DNA of 64,000 nucleotides from Ferruginibacter paludis (GCF_030409685.1 NZ_JAUFQJ010000014.1:62001-126000); one strand, 5' to 3'; numbered from the stretch's first letter, positions 1 to 10,294 are shown. The notes: generated by a model from the sequence alone, not told the origin. Numbers and translations: made by a program.

Positions 1-938
1 AACGCCAGCTGTCGTATCTCATAGCTGAATTCTGTGAATGTTTCCTCCCATAATTTCGCTTCTTCCGGCGTATAGTTATAAAAGCCGTGCGCATTGGCAA
101 CTCCTTTGCCGCCTTCCCGTACAATTTTATCAATGAGTTCCGGCACTTCGGTACCGTTGTGTAAGGTTGGAAAAAGATCTTTCATTACGGTATGATATGC
201 CGGCACGCCTGTGAGGTCCATCCAGCGAAACACGCCTACCAGCGTCATCCAGTAACCGGTATTATTGCGGCAGGCCCGGTCCACATCTTCCACTGTAGCA
301 TAGCCATTTTCCACCAGGTTCATAGCTTCCCGGTACATGGCATACATCAGGCGGTTGGTAATAAAACCCCTGATATCTTTTCTTACCAGGGTAGGCTCCT
401 TACCCCATTGATGCGACAGGTTGTATAAAAATTCAGCCTTTACCGGATCACTTAATTCACCGCAAATAATTTCAAGAAAACGGGTTGTATGAGATGGTTC
501 TGCCCAATGCAATCCAAAAAAACGCTCCGGATGCAGGGTCAGCTTTTGCAAAATACTGATAGGTATTGCGGATGTATTGCTCGTTAAAATGGCATCGCTG
601 CCAATAACTGCCTCAATCTTATTGTACACTGATTGTTTGATGATTTCGCTTTCCAGCGTGCATTCAATTACTACCCCGCAATCCTTCAGCAAGCTGTAGT
701 CTTCCGTGATAATTAATTGCTGCAGGTAATACCCGGGCTGCTGTTTAACTAAGCCATGTTCTACCGAGCGAGTCAAGTGATCCTGAATTCTTTTAGCCGC
801 ATGTTCAAGATCAGCCGGCAACGGCGCCACCGCAACTACGGGATGCCCGGCCATCAGCAGGCAGGTGGTAATGCTGCAACCCATCAAACCAAGTCCGACT
901 ACGCCAACGGGAATTTTGGTTGTATCAATTGTTTCCAT
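1..938 (-). CDS. 3-hydroxyacyl-CoA dehydrogenase, C-terminus beyond left edge
   Basis: The reverse strand reads openly from an ATG at 938 to the window edge (312 codons, no stop). The N-terminus (METIDTTKIPVGVVGLGLMG) carries the GxGxMG dinucleotide-binding motif of a Rossmann fold. Later segments match the 3-hydroxyacyl-CoA dehydrogenase family: a TSNTSAIPI strand, a GLHWAEPSHTTRFLEII segment (this family usually has HFFNP here), and a DIRGFITNRLMYAMYREAMN helix of the C-terminal domain. The family oxidises 3-hydroxyacyl-CoA to 3-ketoacyl-CoA with NAD+, as in fatty-acid or butyrate metabolism. The HWAEP variant is seen in relatives acting on other 3-hydroxy acids, so the substrate is uncertain. 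The stop codon lies outside the window. Confidence 0.85.
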   Translation of the reverse strand, partial: METIDTTKIPVGVVGLGLMGCSITTCLLMAGHPVVAVAPLPADLEHAAKRIQDHLTRSVEHGLVKQQPGYYLQQLIITEDYSLLKDCGVVIECTLESEIIKQSVYNKIEAVIGSDAILTSNTSAIPISILQKLTLHPERFFGLHWAEPSHTTRFLEIICGELSDPVKAEFLYNLSHQWGKEPTLVRKDIRGFITNRLMYAMYREAMNLVENGYATVEDVDRACRNNTGYWMTLVGVFRWMDLTGVPAYHTVMKDLFPTLHNGTEVPELIDKIVREGGKGVANAHGFYNYTPEEAKLWEETFTEFSYEIRQLA

Positions 939-1005
939 TTTATTAATTTATCAATGTAAGATGAAAATATTTTGAATTGAATTTTAGCTGGCGTCGCTTC
1001 ATCAC

Positions 1006-1755
1006 TTATCTTCCAAACTCATCGCTATATTCTGCTGCGTACTTTTCGAATCTTTTTATCAGCGTGATGTTTTTTCTTTCTACATCCGTAAGCATGTTTT
1101 TTACCTCAGTTGTAATGGGGATGTACCACTCTTTATTTTCAAATAACTGGCGCAGGTATTTCTTTTTAAAACAATATCCATGTCTTGCAAAAATTTCGTT
1201 GCGCATCTGCTCCAGTTCTTCCGTATTGAAATTGTTTACATCCTCCTCTTTCAGCAGCCGTTGGGAGCCCTGCGGATAGCTACCAACTTCAGTCCTGTAG
1301 ACAAAAGTCCGGCGTTGCAGTGTATATTCTTTCGATCCTGATTCATTTGTCGGCTGGTATGGATCCCAGGTTCCCTTTAACACGCCGGGTGCTTTGTTAT
1401 CGAACGAAAATTTAAATATTCCATCATGCACTTCTTCGCCGGGTTCTTTGGCAATAACAGTAATAACACCATCCTCAGCTGCCATCACGCCTTTAAAAGG
1501 CCGGTCATTACCACCCACAACCGACCTGCCTTCCAGGCTATCGCCGGTAACTTTTGTAATAAGCAATGTAATCATGTTGTCGCCAAAATTTCCGGCATAA
1601 GAACCTATAACGTTTGTGCTTGCCGCAAGCATGGAAGCTTCTGCGCCATCCGGTTCTGCAGCTGATTTCGCATTGATGTTTTTGGACTTACAGGCAAACA
1701 GTAATGCTGCTGTGATAAATAAAAAAATGCTGCAGATTCTTTTCAATCGTATCAT
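1006..1755 (-). CDS. YARHG-domain lipoprotein
   Basis: The chosen start is the ATG at 1755 rather than an in-frame ATG at 1800, because it places a standard lipoprotein signal (MIRLKRICSIFLFITAALLF, then AC) at the N-terminus. The C-terminal part (EEMRNE-type helix, IFARHGYCFKK, W-Y end) matches the YARHG domain, a short extracellular module of unknown function common in Bacteroidota and Firmicutes lipoproteins. The middle segment looks like a beta-rich domain with no recognised family. The protein probably sits at the cell envelope. No catalytic motif is visible. It is divergent from the membrane-protein gene starting at 1784. Confidence 0.7.
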   Translation of the reverse strand: MIRLKRICSIFLFITAALLFACKSKNINAKSAAEPDGAEASMLAASTNVIGSYAGNFGDNMITLLITKVTGDSLEGRSVVGGNDRPFKGVMAAEDGVITVIAKEPGEEVHDGIFKFSFDNKAPGVLKGTWDPYQPTNESGSKEYTLQRRTFVYRTEVGSYPQGSQRLLKEEDVNNFNTEELEQMRNEIFARHGYCFKKKYLRQLFENKEWYIPITTEVKNMLTDVERKNITLIKRFEKYAAEYSDEFGR

Positions 1756-1783
1756 GGCTTTATAGATTTGGGAGCGAATACAA

Positions 1784-2494
1784 GTGACAGGTATATCCAT
1801 TCCTTACATCAATATCCTATTTTTGCGTGTACAAAATAGGATATTGAAACCAACCTGCAAAAACATACCCGCAAAAATAGCCTTGTTCATGCTGGCGATA
1901 TTTAGCTGGCTGATGCTGAAAATTGTTTTACAATATACATCGCTGGATATAAATGCCGCTTTCTTACAATTGAAACAGGCGTATATTTTAATTGATGTGT
2001 GGAGGGTTTCGTTTTATATACATGTGTTCAGCAGCATGTTTGCATTGATGGCAGGTTTCAGCCAGTTTTCAACAAAACTACTAACAACCAAACCAAGGCT
2101 GCACCGCCGGCTTGGTTATGCATACGTAATCAATATTTTATTTGTTACCGGGCCAGCTGGATTAATAATGAGTTTTTACGCGAATGGTGGAATATACTCC
2201 CGCATTGCATTTGTATCCCTATCGGTGTTGTGGATGATATTTACATCGCTGGCTGTATTCAAAGCCTTTAAAAAAGATTTTACTGCTCACAGGGCTTTTA
2301 TGATCAGGAGTTATGCATTGACTTTATCGGCGATATCATTACGTATATGGAAAGTAATTTTGGCTGATTTCACCAACCTCGGCCCGATGGACCGTTACCG
2401 GATCATCGCCTGGCTGGGCTGGGTGTTGAATTTGCTGGTTGCAGAATGGATATTGATGAGGTACGTAAATAAAAGAAAGACTGCATTCAATTGA
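1784..2494 (+). CDS. DUF2306-like multi-pass membrane protein
   Basis: This 236-residue protein has about six hydrophobic helices. The RLHRRLGYAYV segment after the second or third helix, with later helices containing AHRAFMIRSYALT and RIIAWLGWVLNLLVAEW, resembles the DUF2306 predicted membrane protein family (conserved His/Arg in H-R-x-x-G-Y and H-R-x-F-M-I-R). The biochemical role of that family is not established. The first ATG at 1784 lies very close to the divergent lipoprotein start at 1755, so a later start (for example the Met before LAIFSW) is possible. Confidence 0.6.
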   Translation: MTGISIPYINILFLRVQNRILKPTCKNIPAKIALFMLAIFSWLMLKIVLQYTSLDINAAFLQLKQAYILIDVWRVSFYIHVFSSMFALMAGFSQFSTKLLTTKPRLHRRLGYAYVINILFVTGPAGLIMSFYANGGIYSRIAFVSLSVLWMIFTSLAVFKAFKKDFTAHRAFMIRSYALTLSAISLRIWKVILADFTNLGPMDRYRIIAWLGWVLNLLVAEWILMRYVNKRKTAFN

Positions 2495-2507
2495 AATGAA
2501 CTGTCAA

Positions 2508-2885
2508 TTACATCAGCTTATTCATTTTAAAAGTCAGTAAAAAAATGAATGCGGCTATTAGTACGGTAACATGAATTCCGAAAAATGCATACTGCGATAC
2601 TTTCAGCAAATTACTTTTTTGACCAGCAACAATTGTATACACCGCACATGCGATTACAACTATCTCAAACGCTAAAACAATTACCTCTCTCGTTTCAATA
2701 TAGTGTTGCGTAACCATCAGTTGCCTTACGGACCAGTAAATAATGATGGAGGCGCCTGACAGCAGGTTTACCGCAGCAGTAAAAAGAATTAGTTTATTGG
2801 TACGATACCCAATTATCCAAACAACTATATGCAACAATAATATTGCTACTACGGTAATAATTACCCATTGATCTGATTTGCTCAT
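2508..2885 (-). CDS. Small four-helix membrane protein, unknown function
   Basis: The 125-residue product is almost entirely hydrophobic, with four predicted transmembrane segments (WVIITVVAILLLHIVVWIIG, LILFTAAVNLLSGASIIIYW, VIVLAFEIVVIACAVYTIVA, FFGIHVTVLIAAFIFLLTF). I do not recognise the family. It converges on the DUF2306-like gene, 13 bp beyond its stop. Confidence 0.55.
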   Translation of the reverse strand: MSKSDQWVIITVVAILLLHIVVWIIGYRTNKLILFTAAVNLLSGASIIIYWSVRQLMVTQHYIETREVIVLAFEIVVIACAVYTIVAGQKSNLLKVSQYAFFGIHVTVLIAAFIFLLTFKMNKLM

Positions 2886-3102
2886 GATTGTTTTTTTACC
2901 GGAGTAAATGTAACTGGTAAATAGTTAGCAATGTCAATCAATGAGCGAACGGCAGTACTTAATTAGCATTCATAACTTCTACTCTTTTCATTCAGGTCTA
3001 TAAAAACAAACAAGCCATCAGGCATTGAAAAATCAATTGCTTAATGACTTGCGTCGCATTAGGCGTCAATTAAATTCGGTTATTGCTTTTTATCCGTTAA
3101 CC
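2886..3102. other. Intergenic spacer
   Basis: No convincing gene is visible. The segment separates the small membrane protein from the end of the glycan-uptake locus. Confidence 0.5.
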
Positions 3103-3960
3103 CTAAAGAGGAACCGCTAAAAATTTAGAATCTGCATTGGCGGCTTCAGGCATTTTTCCCACTTCAGCCCAGCCGGAAGTGGATTCAACAATACAGAAAT
3201 TCACGAAGTTCTTCATTGCTCCCAGCGAACTCTTCTTAATGGAGAATTCAATAATTTTCTTACCGCCTTTAACAGTGATTGCTGAAAAATGCATGGCATC
3301 ACTAAAGCCTGCAACAGAGTTCCAGCTCCAGTCGCCAGGACCGCCTGCATGCTGCAGTACATCTCCCCAGCCGCCAACAGGACTTCCTTCGCACAAATAT
3401 TCTACACCCGAACCGGCAGGGTACATCCAGGTACTGAAACCTGTAGCGGGGTTATTGTCAGTGTCCATGTACAAATCAATAATCTCCATATTCATATCCG
3501 TTGTGCCTTCCAGGTAAAAATTAATTGCCTGGCTGGATGCAAAGGTTTTGATGCCAGTCATGCTGCTTACATAGGTAGCCGCATTTTCATGCGTGTAAGG
3601 CACGTATTGCCAGTCACTGAAATCACCGTCAATTTTTATATTGGGTCCGATGATACTAACGGTGTCAATAAACGTATTGCTTTCGGTACCATTTTTTGCA
3701 GTGAGCGACACCAGGAAATCACCTTTTTTTGTAAACACATGCTGGGGCGTTTTGCCGGTTGAAGTAACATTGCTGCCATCTCCAAAATCCCAAACATACT
3801 CTTTAGCACCGCTGGAAAAATTGGTAAAGTTTACTTTATAGCCATCCGCCACATAACTAAAAACGGCTTTTAAACCACTGCCCGCCTTGTCTTTTTTACA
3901 CGAGCTGCCAGCAAGCACCAGGGCAAGCATTCCAAATAAATAAATGATATTTCTTTTCAT
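3103..3960 (-). CDS. PKD-domain lipoprotein with CBM9-like C-terminal domain
   Basis: The lipoprotein signal is MKRNIIYLFGMLALVLAGSS followed by CKK. Residues about 30-105 form a PKD fold: FSYVADGYKVNFTN, then the hallmark YVWDFGDGS, then HVFTKKGDFLVSLTA. The remainder starts IKIDGDFSDW, the signature opening of family-9 carbohydrate-binding-like domains, and contains LYMDTDNNPATGF. This arrangement suits a surface glycan-binding lipoprotein. It is the last gene of the leftward SusC/SusD locus, 25 bp after the DUF4832-type gene, so it probably plays the SusE/F-like accessory binding role. The ligand is unknown. Confidence 0.75.
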   Translation of the reverse strand: MKRNIIYLFGMLALVLAGSSCKKDKAGSGLKAVFSYVADGYKVNFTNFSSGAKEYVWDFGDGSNVTSTGKTPQHVFTKKGDFLVSLTAKNGTESNTFIDTVSIIGPNIKIDGDFSDWQYVPYTHENAATYVSSMTGIKTFASSQAINFYLEGTTDMNMEIIDLYMDTDNNPATGFSTWMYPAGSGVEYLCEGSPVGGWGDVLQHAGGPGDWSWNSVAGFSDAMHFSAITVKGGKKIIEFSIKKSSLGAMKNFVNFCIVESTSGWAEVGKMPEAANADSKFLAVPL

Positions 3961-3985
3961 ACTTTTATTTTTTAGTGTTTGGTTT

Positions 3986-5356
3986 TTATTTTATTATCAG
4001 TTGATGTTTCAGGTTATTCATGCCGCCATTTTCTTCTACCCATGTATCTGTATTGGCTAGTCTTACAGCATATTCTATTCTCGGTTTTAAGTTGGCTGCA
4101 TTGTCTGAAATGCGCAGGTACATATCATACGTTCCTGCCGGAATGCCCGTCAGCGCAGGCGTTTCACTGACAGCCAGTGTAGCAGCTGGCTTGCAGGTAC
4201 GCAGATCTGCAGCCAGTGCCACCTCATACAAGGTGCCGGAGGTTTTGTCTTTCAGCACCAGGTAAGTATTCTTTTTATTATAGAGCGGCGCATAGCCCTT
4301 GTTGATAATACTGATGGCAACAGCAAGCGTACCGTTGGCAGTAACCTGGTCAGGAAATTTAGCGCTTACCAACGCCAGCCGGTAACCGAGGTAGGTATGA
4401 AATTCATCAAAGCAACCGGAATTTTTCCATTCATTGATGGTTGCAGGATACCAATCTAAATTCAGGTAAGTCCACCGCAACAGTTTCATCTCATTTCTGC
4501 CTTCATTACAAGTGGGGTCATACCCGTTTTCCGGCGGACAAGTTTCTCCACCGGTAGGAACATACAATGCGTCATCGCTGATGTATTGTTTCTCTGCTGT
4601 TACGTTGGTATAGGTTCCATAATTGGTTCCGCCGGTTAAAAAACAGTCGTTGTGATGACCTACCCTTGCCCTTCCTTCGCTGGTATAGGCAATATCTGCC
4701 GTTACAGGTAAATTGCTGTTGAATATTTGCTGTTTGGCTGTGGGTGTTCTCACCTGCACCATAATATCCTGGGGTAAAACACTCAATAGTTTGTTCAATA
4801 CCTGCCGTTCATTGTCGGCCGTGGCAAGCCCGTTGGTTGAGCTGTGCCATTCGCCCCACGCGCCGATAAAACCAGCCTGCACAAAAGCAATCACATCTTT
4901 ATTGGCTTCAAAAATGGGCTTTAGCTGATCTATATGTTGGGCAATAATCGCATACGGTGCATCTGCCCCGCCAATGCTATCGGTATATGCAAAACGAAGT
5001 ATCGCCTTCAGGCCGGCCACCCTTATTTTATCCAGGTCACCCTGTATTAAACCGAGTTCCACGGCACTGATGGCTTTGTCTTTAAACGCTTCCAGGTAAA
5101 AAAAGCGCAACACCATGGATACATTCTGTGCACGCATGGAAGCAAGCAAAGTTGTACTTAGCGGCGTTCCCTCAGAGTGCACATCCATGTTATGCATAAA
5201 CCCTCTTTCAGGATTGGGAAAAATCGCTGCCGAAATATCGTAGGTAATGGTATTGTCAACAACCGGTGGTGGAGTTGTTTTACTTTTTTTGCAGCTTAGC
5301 AAACAGCACAATACCACACCGGAAAAAAATATTCTATACCAGTTTTTCTTTTTCAT
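3986..5356 (-). CDS. DUF4874/DUF4832 lipoprotein, putative glycoside hydrolase-like
   Basis: The ATG at 5356 is preferred over 5374 because it begins a clean lipoprotein signal (MKKKNWYRIFFSGVVLCCLL, then SCKK). The segment with NPERGFMHNMD opens the DUF4874 domain, and a later RTPTAKQQIF...HNDCFL...GGETCPP region is DUF4832. The two domains always occur together and are predicted TIM-barrel plus beta-sandwich; their activity is not established to my knowledge. Conserved acidic and aromatic residues in AGFIGAWGEWHSS are consistent with a carbohydrate-active enzyme. It is a clear paralogue of the product of 10652-12151, and the two flank SusC/SusD. Confidence 0.75.
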   Translation of the reverse strand: MKKKNWYRIFFSGVVLCCLLSCKKSKTTPPPVVDNTITYDISAAIFPNPERGFMHNMDVHSEGTPLSTTLLASMRAQNVSMVLRFFYLEAFKDKAISAVELGLIQGDLDKIRVAGLKAILRFAYTDSIGGADAPYAIIAQHIDQLKPIFEANKDVIAFVQAGFIGAWGEWHSSTNGLATADNERQVLNKLLSVLPQDIMVQVRTPTAKQQIFNSNLPVTADIAYTSEGRARVGHHNDCFLTGGTNYGTYTNVTAEKQYISDDALYVPTGGETCPPENGYDPTCNEGRNEMKLLRWTYLNLDWYPATINEWKNSGCFDEFHTYLGYRLALVSAKFPDQVTANGTLAVAISIINKGYAPLYNKKNTYLVLKDKTSGTLYEVALAADLRTCKPAATLAVSETPALTGIPAGTYDMYLRISDNAANLKPRIEYAVRLANTDTWVEENGGMNNLKHQLIIK

Positions 5357-5506
5357 ACTCAATTTTATGTGCACGTATTTATTAAAAAGTTTGCTACCAA
5401 CTATCGCATTTCATAGCAGCATCGTTGTGTCACTCCCTTGTACTTTTTCAGCTTTGTGCGACGCCTTCAATTCGCAAGGCCTGCTCCTTTTATGCACTGT
5501 GCTGGT

Positions 5507-6970
5507 TTAATTATACCCCGGGTTTTGAATAAACTTACCCTTGCCTTCACTAACTGCTTTTAAAGAAAAGGGATACACCACTTTGTTAGGTCCTGTATAA
5601 GTTGACTGTGTTACTTCCTGGCAGCGGCTTACAAATTTGCCATGGCGAATAAGGTCTGCACGGTACTGGCCATTCTCGCACCAAAACTCGTGGCTTCTTT
5701 CCAGTAAAATCAAATCGTTAAATGCAGATAACGAACTGTAGTCTGATAATTTTTTATCAGCAAGTCCTGCTCTTCTTCTTACTACATTGATCAATTCCAT
5801 TGCCTCTTCTGTCGGCGTACCTGCATTGGCAATTGCTTCGGCTTTTGACAGCAACACATCAGCATAGCGGTACATCACAATATCTACTGTTGTAAGACCG
5901 GTTGTTCTGTCTGCATCCTGGTTCATCTTTAATGGAATCGGCCCCCAGTCCAGTATCGCTCCCGGGCTGGCCCTGTTATAGGTAATGCCATCGGTGCCGG
6001 TAAATTCTGTAATCATCATTTGCTTTCTTTTATCGTTCGCTTCAAAGCGGTCGTAAAACCACCAGGTGCTGGTGATCGTTCCAAAACCACCCTTGGGTGC
6101 AAAGGTTGCCGGCAATACCATCAGTTGCCATTGATTTTCGCTCGTGCCTGCATAATCGCAGGGTATCGCCCATATTACTTCATGGCTATTTTTGGCGCCA
6201 TCCAGATCCCACATGGCCGCATAATTAGCATCCAGTGAATAGGCATTGTAGGCAATGATTTCATCGCTTAGTGTTTTTACTTTCGCCCAGTTTTTTTCAT
6301 GCAGGTTCAGCCTGATATCAATCATTTTTGCGAGCGCTTTATTAAAGCGGCCATATTCACCATCCTGGGGTGCAGGTAAGTCGATGGCGGCTGCTTCCAG
6401 GTCGGCTTCAATAAATGCTACCATATCTGCATTGTTCAACCTTGCCAATGGTGCTTCCTGCAACGGATTCTGTAAAATTTCCAGTGGAGCAATTACCAAT
6501 GGACCGTATAAATCAAATAAAGTGTACGCCAATAAACCTCTTGCGCAACGCACATGTGCAATGGCTTTTTTCTTAAGGTCATCACTCACGGTTGATTTCT
6601 CTATTAAATCAATCGTTAAAGTCATGCGGCTAATCTTGTTATAAAAATCATCATAGTACCGCGTAAACAACTCGTCAGTTGGTTTATAGTTTTGCAACGA
6701 AGCCAGCATCTGGTCGCCATATTTACCATGCAAAATTTCCGTAGTGGCATCGCTTAAAAACATCACGCCCCTTTCTGAAGTAGAAAAAATACCATCAGAC
6801 CATGCTCCTCTTAAAGGATAATAAGCCGCATTCACCATCGCATCCAGGTCGGCTGCAGACTTGGGAAAAATACTGGGGTTAATCTCCGCATAATCAATCG
6901 GCACAAGGTCTTTGGTACAACTGTTTAACAGCAGTAATAATGGGAGCAGTAATAATTTATATAGTTTCAT
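5507..6970 (-). CDS. RagB/SusD family outer-membrane lipoprotein
   Basis: This 487-residue protein starts MKLYKLLLLPLLLLLNSC, a lipoprotein signal. It contains the TPR-like helical pattern of SusD proteins: N-terminal AAYYPLRG, the ARGLLAYTLFDLYGPLV helix, EAIAN, INVVRRRAGL, and the C-terminal LILLERSHEFWCENGQYRADLIRHGKF segment that is nearly diagnostic for the family. SusD proteins bind glycans at the surface and close over the SusC channel. The gene follows susC by only 24 bp, as expected for a co-transcribed pair. Confidence 0.95.
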   Translation of the reverse strand: MKLYKLLLLPLLLLLNSCTKDLVPIDYAEINPSIFPKSAADLDAMVNAAYYPLRGAWSDGIFSTSERGVMFLSDATTEILHGKYGDQMLASLQNYKPTDELFTRYYDDFYNKISRMTLTIDLIEKSTVSDDLKKKAIAHVRCARGLLAYTLFDLYGPLVIAPLEILQNPLQEAPLARLNNADMVAFIEADLEAAAIDLPAPQDGEYGRFNKALAKMIDIRLNLHEKNWAKVKTLSDEIIAYNAYSLDANYAAMWDLDGAKNSHEVIWAIPCDYAGTSENQWQLMVLPATFAPKGGFGTITSTWWFYDRFEANDKRKQMMITEFTGTDGITYNRASPGAILDWGPIPLKMNQDADRTTGLTTVDIVMYRYADVLLSKAEAIANAGTPTEEAMELINVVRRRAGLADKKLSDYSSLSAFNDLILLERSHEFWCENGQYRADLIRHGKFVSRCQEVTQSTYTGPNKVVYPFSLKAVSEGKGKFIQNPGYN

Positions 6971-6994
6971 CTGTTTTATCTTTTAAGTATTTTA

Positions 6995-9900
6995 TTAAAA
7001 TGTAAAATTTAATCCCGCAGTAAATGTTCTGATGTACGGATAGGCGGCAGTATAGGAATCTGTTTCAGGATCAACACCGGTATAGGGAGTGATCACGAAA
7101 AGATTCTGCGCATCCACATGAATACGGGCTGATGAAAAAACGCGTTTTAAAATTGTATGCGGCAGGTTGTATCCCAGCGACACATTTTGCAATCTTACAA
7201 ACCAGGCTTTCTGTAAAAAGAAATCTCCTACACTGTAAGGTGAAAAACCCCAGAAAGAACTTGGCTGTGTGGTTGATGGATTGGCTGGTGTCCACCTGTT
7301 TTTTACAGACCGCAATGCATTGTATCCTTCGGCATACACACCATAAGCACTGATGCCATAAGCGGTATAATTTGGATCGGCCAGACGACGGCCAAACAAA
7401 GCATTGAAATCAAAATTCAAAGAGAAATTTTTGTAAGTAAGAATGTTGGTAATGCCAGCCATATAACTTGGGTCAGAGGTACCCAACAGTCTTGTATCAG
7501 CATCATCAATCAAGCCATCTGCTTTACCTGTTCTTAAAAATCTGCCGTTGGCATCCACTGCCGGGTTGCCATTCACATCCCGCTGAAACCCGTCCACATC
7601 TTTAATCTTGATCATGCCGGGCTTAAGCTCGGGCTGGGAGGCAGGTACTTTTTCTCCTACTTGTAAAATACCATCAGAAAGCCGGCTGTATACGGATCTT
7701 ATCGGGTCATTTGCATTTTCATACACGGTAGGTTTCCAGTCGGGAGCTCTTTCCTTCCAGTTGTCTTTGTACCTGGAAAGTGCAAACATGGTGCGCCATT
7801 GAAAGTTAGCGGTAGATATGTTGCGGGTATTGATGGTGATTTCAAAACCGCGGCTTTGCGTTTTACCAATATTGGCGATGATGGTATTTACTTCCTGGTA
7901 AGAGTTCAAAGTTTTTGTATCAAGCAAATCAGAAATCACATTGTTATATACTTCTACCGATCCGTCAATTTTTCCGTCCAGCAATGAGAAGTCCAGGCCG
8001 AGATTGGTGCCGGTTGTTGTTTCCCATTTCAAATTCGGATTCTCCAGTCTTGATAAAGAAACGCCGATCATTCTTGAATCACTTCCTGATAACCAGGCGG
8101 GGTAAGCGCCATAAGCAGCAAAGGCATTGCTGTTGATGGTGGCATTACCTGTCTGACCATAACTCACTCTTAATTTAAATTGAGATACTACGTTTTTCAG
8201 CGGCTTGAAAAAAGATTCTTCTGCTACGTTCCAGGCAAAGGCTGCTGATGGAAAAGTAGCCCATTTGTTATTAACGGCGAATACACTTGCTCCGTCTGTA
8301 CGTACGGTTGCTGTTAATAAATACCTGCTTTTAAAATTGTAATTGATGCGGCCAAAATAAGATGCGATCAGGTTTTTGGAGCCTGCAGAATTCGTTGGCA
8401 ATTGTATGCTTCCTGCGCCGAGGTTATTCCATAAAAAAGCGTCCGTAATAAAACCCGTTGCGCCGCCGCTGCTTAAACGGTTTACAAATGTTTGTTGTGA
8501 TACACCCGCCAGCAATTCTATTTTATGATCCGTTAAAAATGTTTTGGAATAGTTGGCTGTTGCTTCCAGTAAATAATCATCTTTATCTCCGTTGCTAACA
8601 GAAGCCCTTCCATGTTCCAGCGCTCCATGCAATGTAGTCGTGGGGATATAGCTTTGTCTTTTGGTATAGCCCCTGTCCATGCCGGCTTTTAATTTAATCA
8701 CCAAATCGGCTATGGGAGTAATGTCTATAAAAACATTTCCCAGCATTCTTTCTATCCTGCTTTGATCGGTAATGGTTAATAAAGAATATGGGTTGGGTTG
8801 CAGAGCCAGCTGCGGATTCAACGGATAGTTACCATCTTCATCAATGGCCTGTATATGCGGCCCCTGCTGAATCGCAGCCCTTATCACTCCTGAGTTTTCG
8901 TATTGATCACCACCCAGCTGGCTGTTGTTGTTGTCTATCCTGCTGGCAGTTAAATTCATACCCATCTTGATAAACTTGTTAATGTCCTGGTCGATGTTGG
9001 CCCTGACTGAATATCTTTTAAAACCCGAATTCTTTACAATACCCTGCTGATCGTAATAATTCCCCGATAACAAATACCGGGTAGATTTGGTACCACCCGA
9101 AACACTGATATTGTGCTGCGCTGTTGCACCATCCCGTGTAACGAGCGACAACCAATCCGTACCCCTTCCCACATTGTTGATGGCATTTTGTGTATACAGT
9201 TTTTTGTACAATCCGTTCACCGGGTTGGCTTCTGCTTCAGCTCGTGTACGCGTGCCATAAGGAATCACATTGTTATCAAAATCCCACTGCTCTTGCCCGG
9301 CTTCATTGCGCACCTGCATCCATTCATTCAAAGGCAGTACATCAAAAGGATTGTTGTAATGCTGAAAAGAAAAATTATTGGAATACTGCACTTTAACAGC
9401 GCCTTCAGCACCTCTTTTTGTAGTGATCAGGATAACGCCATTGGCAGCCCTTGATCCGTAAATGGATGTGGCACTGGCATCTTTTAATACATCAATGGAT
9501 TGTATATCGTTCGGGTTGAAAGAGTTTAAAATACTCTGTGTACCGGCCTGGTAGCGGCCGCCACTTTCTGGCTGCTGCAAATCAGAAATCGGGAAACCAT
9601 CCACCACAAACAGCGGTGCGTTACTGGCATTGACAGAGCCTGCTCCCCGGATGAGTATATCCAGTCCGCCACCGGGCTGCGCACTGTTTTGACGAATGGT
9701 TAGTCCTGCGACTTTGCCTTTCAGCATATTGCCAATTTCAGGACCAGAAGATATTACGAGGTCTTTTGCTTTTACTGAGGATACAGCACCGGTGAGATCT
9801 TTTTTCTTTTGCGTGCCATACCCGATGATCACTACTTCATCCAGCGGTTTATTGACTGCCACTAAAGTAATGTCAATGGAAGACTGGTTTTTTACAGCCA

Positions 9901-10153
9901 TCTCTGAATTGACATATCCCACAGATGAAAAAACGAGCGATGCATTTCCGTTAGGGACTTTGATGCTGTAAGCACCATCCGTATTGGTACTGGTGGCAGT
10001 TGCTGCACCTTTAACAACCACAGTAACACCAGCCAGCGCTTTTCCTTCTTTATCACCGGTTACTACACCAGTTACTGTGCGTTGCTGGGCCAGCACTGTA
10101 ATATTAAAACAGAGCAGTATGATAAACAGCCAATTTCTTTTAAAACATTTCAT
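6995..10153 (-). CDS. SusC/RagA family TonB-linked outer-membrane transporter
   Basis: This 1052-residue protein has a signal peptide (ILLCFNITVLAQQ) and then a carboxypeptidase-like regulatory domain (about residues 25-105, VTGVVTGDKEGKALAGVTV). A TonB-box-like DEVVIIGYGTQKKKDLTG follows, then a plug domain with SIDVLKDASATSIYGSRAANGVI, and a C-terminal beta-barrel ending in an aromatic residue (AGLNFTF). It imports oligosaccharides or other large substrates across the outer membrane using TonB energy. It is paired with the SusD gene just downstream. Candidate LacI-type operators lie 200-390 bp upstream of its start. Confidence 0.95.
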   Translation of the reverse strand: MKCFKRNWLFIILLCFNITVLAQQRTVTGVVTGDKEGKALAGVTVVVKGAATATSTNTDGAYSIKVPNGNASLVFSSVGYVNSEMAVKNQSSIDITLVAVNKPLDEVVIIGYGTQKKKDLTGAVSSVKAKDLVISSGPEIGNMLKGKVAGLTIRQNSAQPGGGLDILIRGAGSVNASNAPLFVVDGFPISDLQQPESGGRYQAGTQSILNSFNPNDIQSIDVLKDASATSIYGSRAANGVILITTKRGAEGAVKVQYSNNFSFQHYNNPFDVLPLNEWMQVRNEAGQEQWDFDNNVIPYGTRTRAEAEANPVNGLYKKLYTQNAINNVGRGTDWLSLVTRDGATAQHNISVSGGTKSTRYLLSGNYYDQQGIVKNSGFKRYSVRANIDQDINKFIKMGMNLTASRIDNNNSQLGGDQYENSGVIRAAIQQGPHIQAIDEDGNYPLNPQLALQPNPYSLLTITDQSRIERMLGNVFIDITPIADLVIKLKAGMDRGYTKRQSYIPTTTLHGALEHGRASVSNGDKDDYLLEATANYSKTFLTDHKIELLAGVSQQTFVNRLSSGGATGFITDAFLWNNLGAGSIQLPTNSAGSKNLIASYFGRINYNFKSRYLLTATVRTDGASVFAVNNKWATFPSAAFAWNVAEESFFKPLKNVVSQFKLRVSYGQTGNATINSNAFAAYGAYPAWLSGSDSRMIGVSLSRLENPNLKWETTTGTNLGLDFSLLDGKIDGSVEVYNNVISDLLDTKTLNSYQEVNTIIANIGKTQSRGFEITINTRNISTANFQWRTMFALSRYKDNWKERAPDWKPTVYENANDPIRSVYSRLSDGILQVGEKVPASQPELKPGMIKIKDVDGFQRDVNGNPAVDANGRFLRTGKADGLIDDADTRLLGTSDPSYMAGITNILTYKNFSLNFDFNALFGRRLADPNYTAYGISAYGVYAEGYNALRSVKNRWTPANPSTTQPSSFWGFSPYSVGDFFLQKAWFVRLQNVSLGYNLPHTILKRVFSSARIHVDAQNLFVITPYTGVDPETDSYTAAYPYIRTFTAGLNFTF

Positions 10154-10294
10154 TGCAATTCAGTTTTTGGTTTATAATATTTAAGCAATATTTTTCTGTG
10201 GTAAATAGCAGCGGCTTCGCAAGGCGTCAGACAAAAAATGCTGTTATTATTGGTGTTGCTAATTTGGAGGATAATACCTTCTTAAAAAAATGGC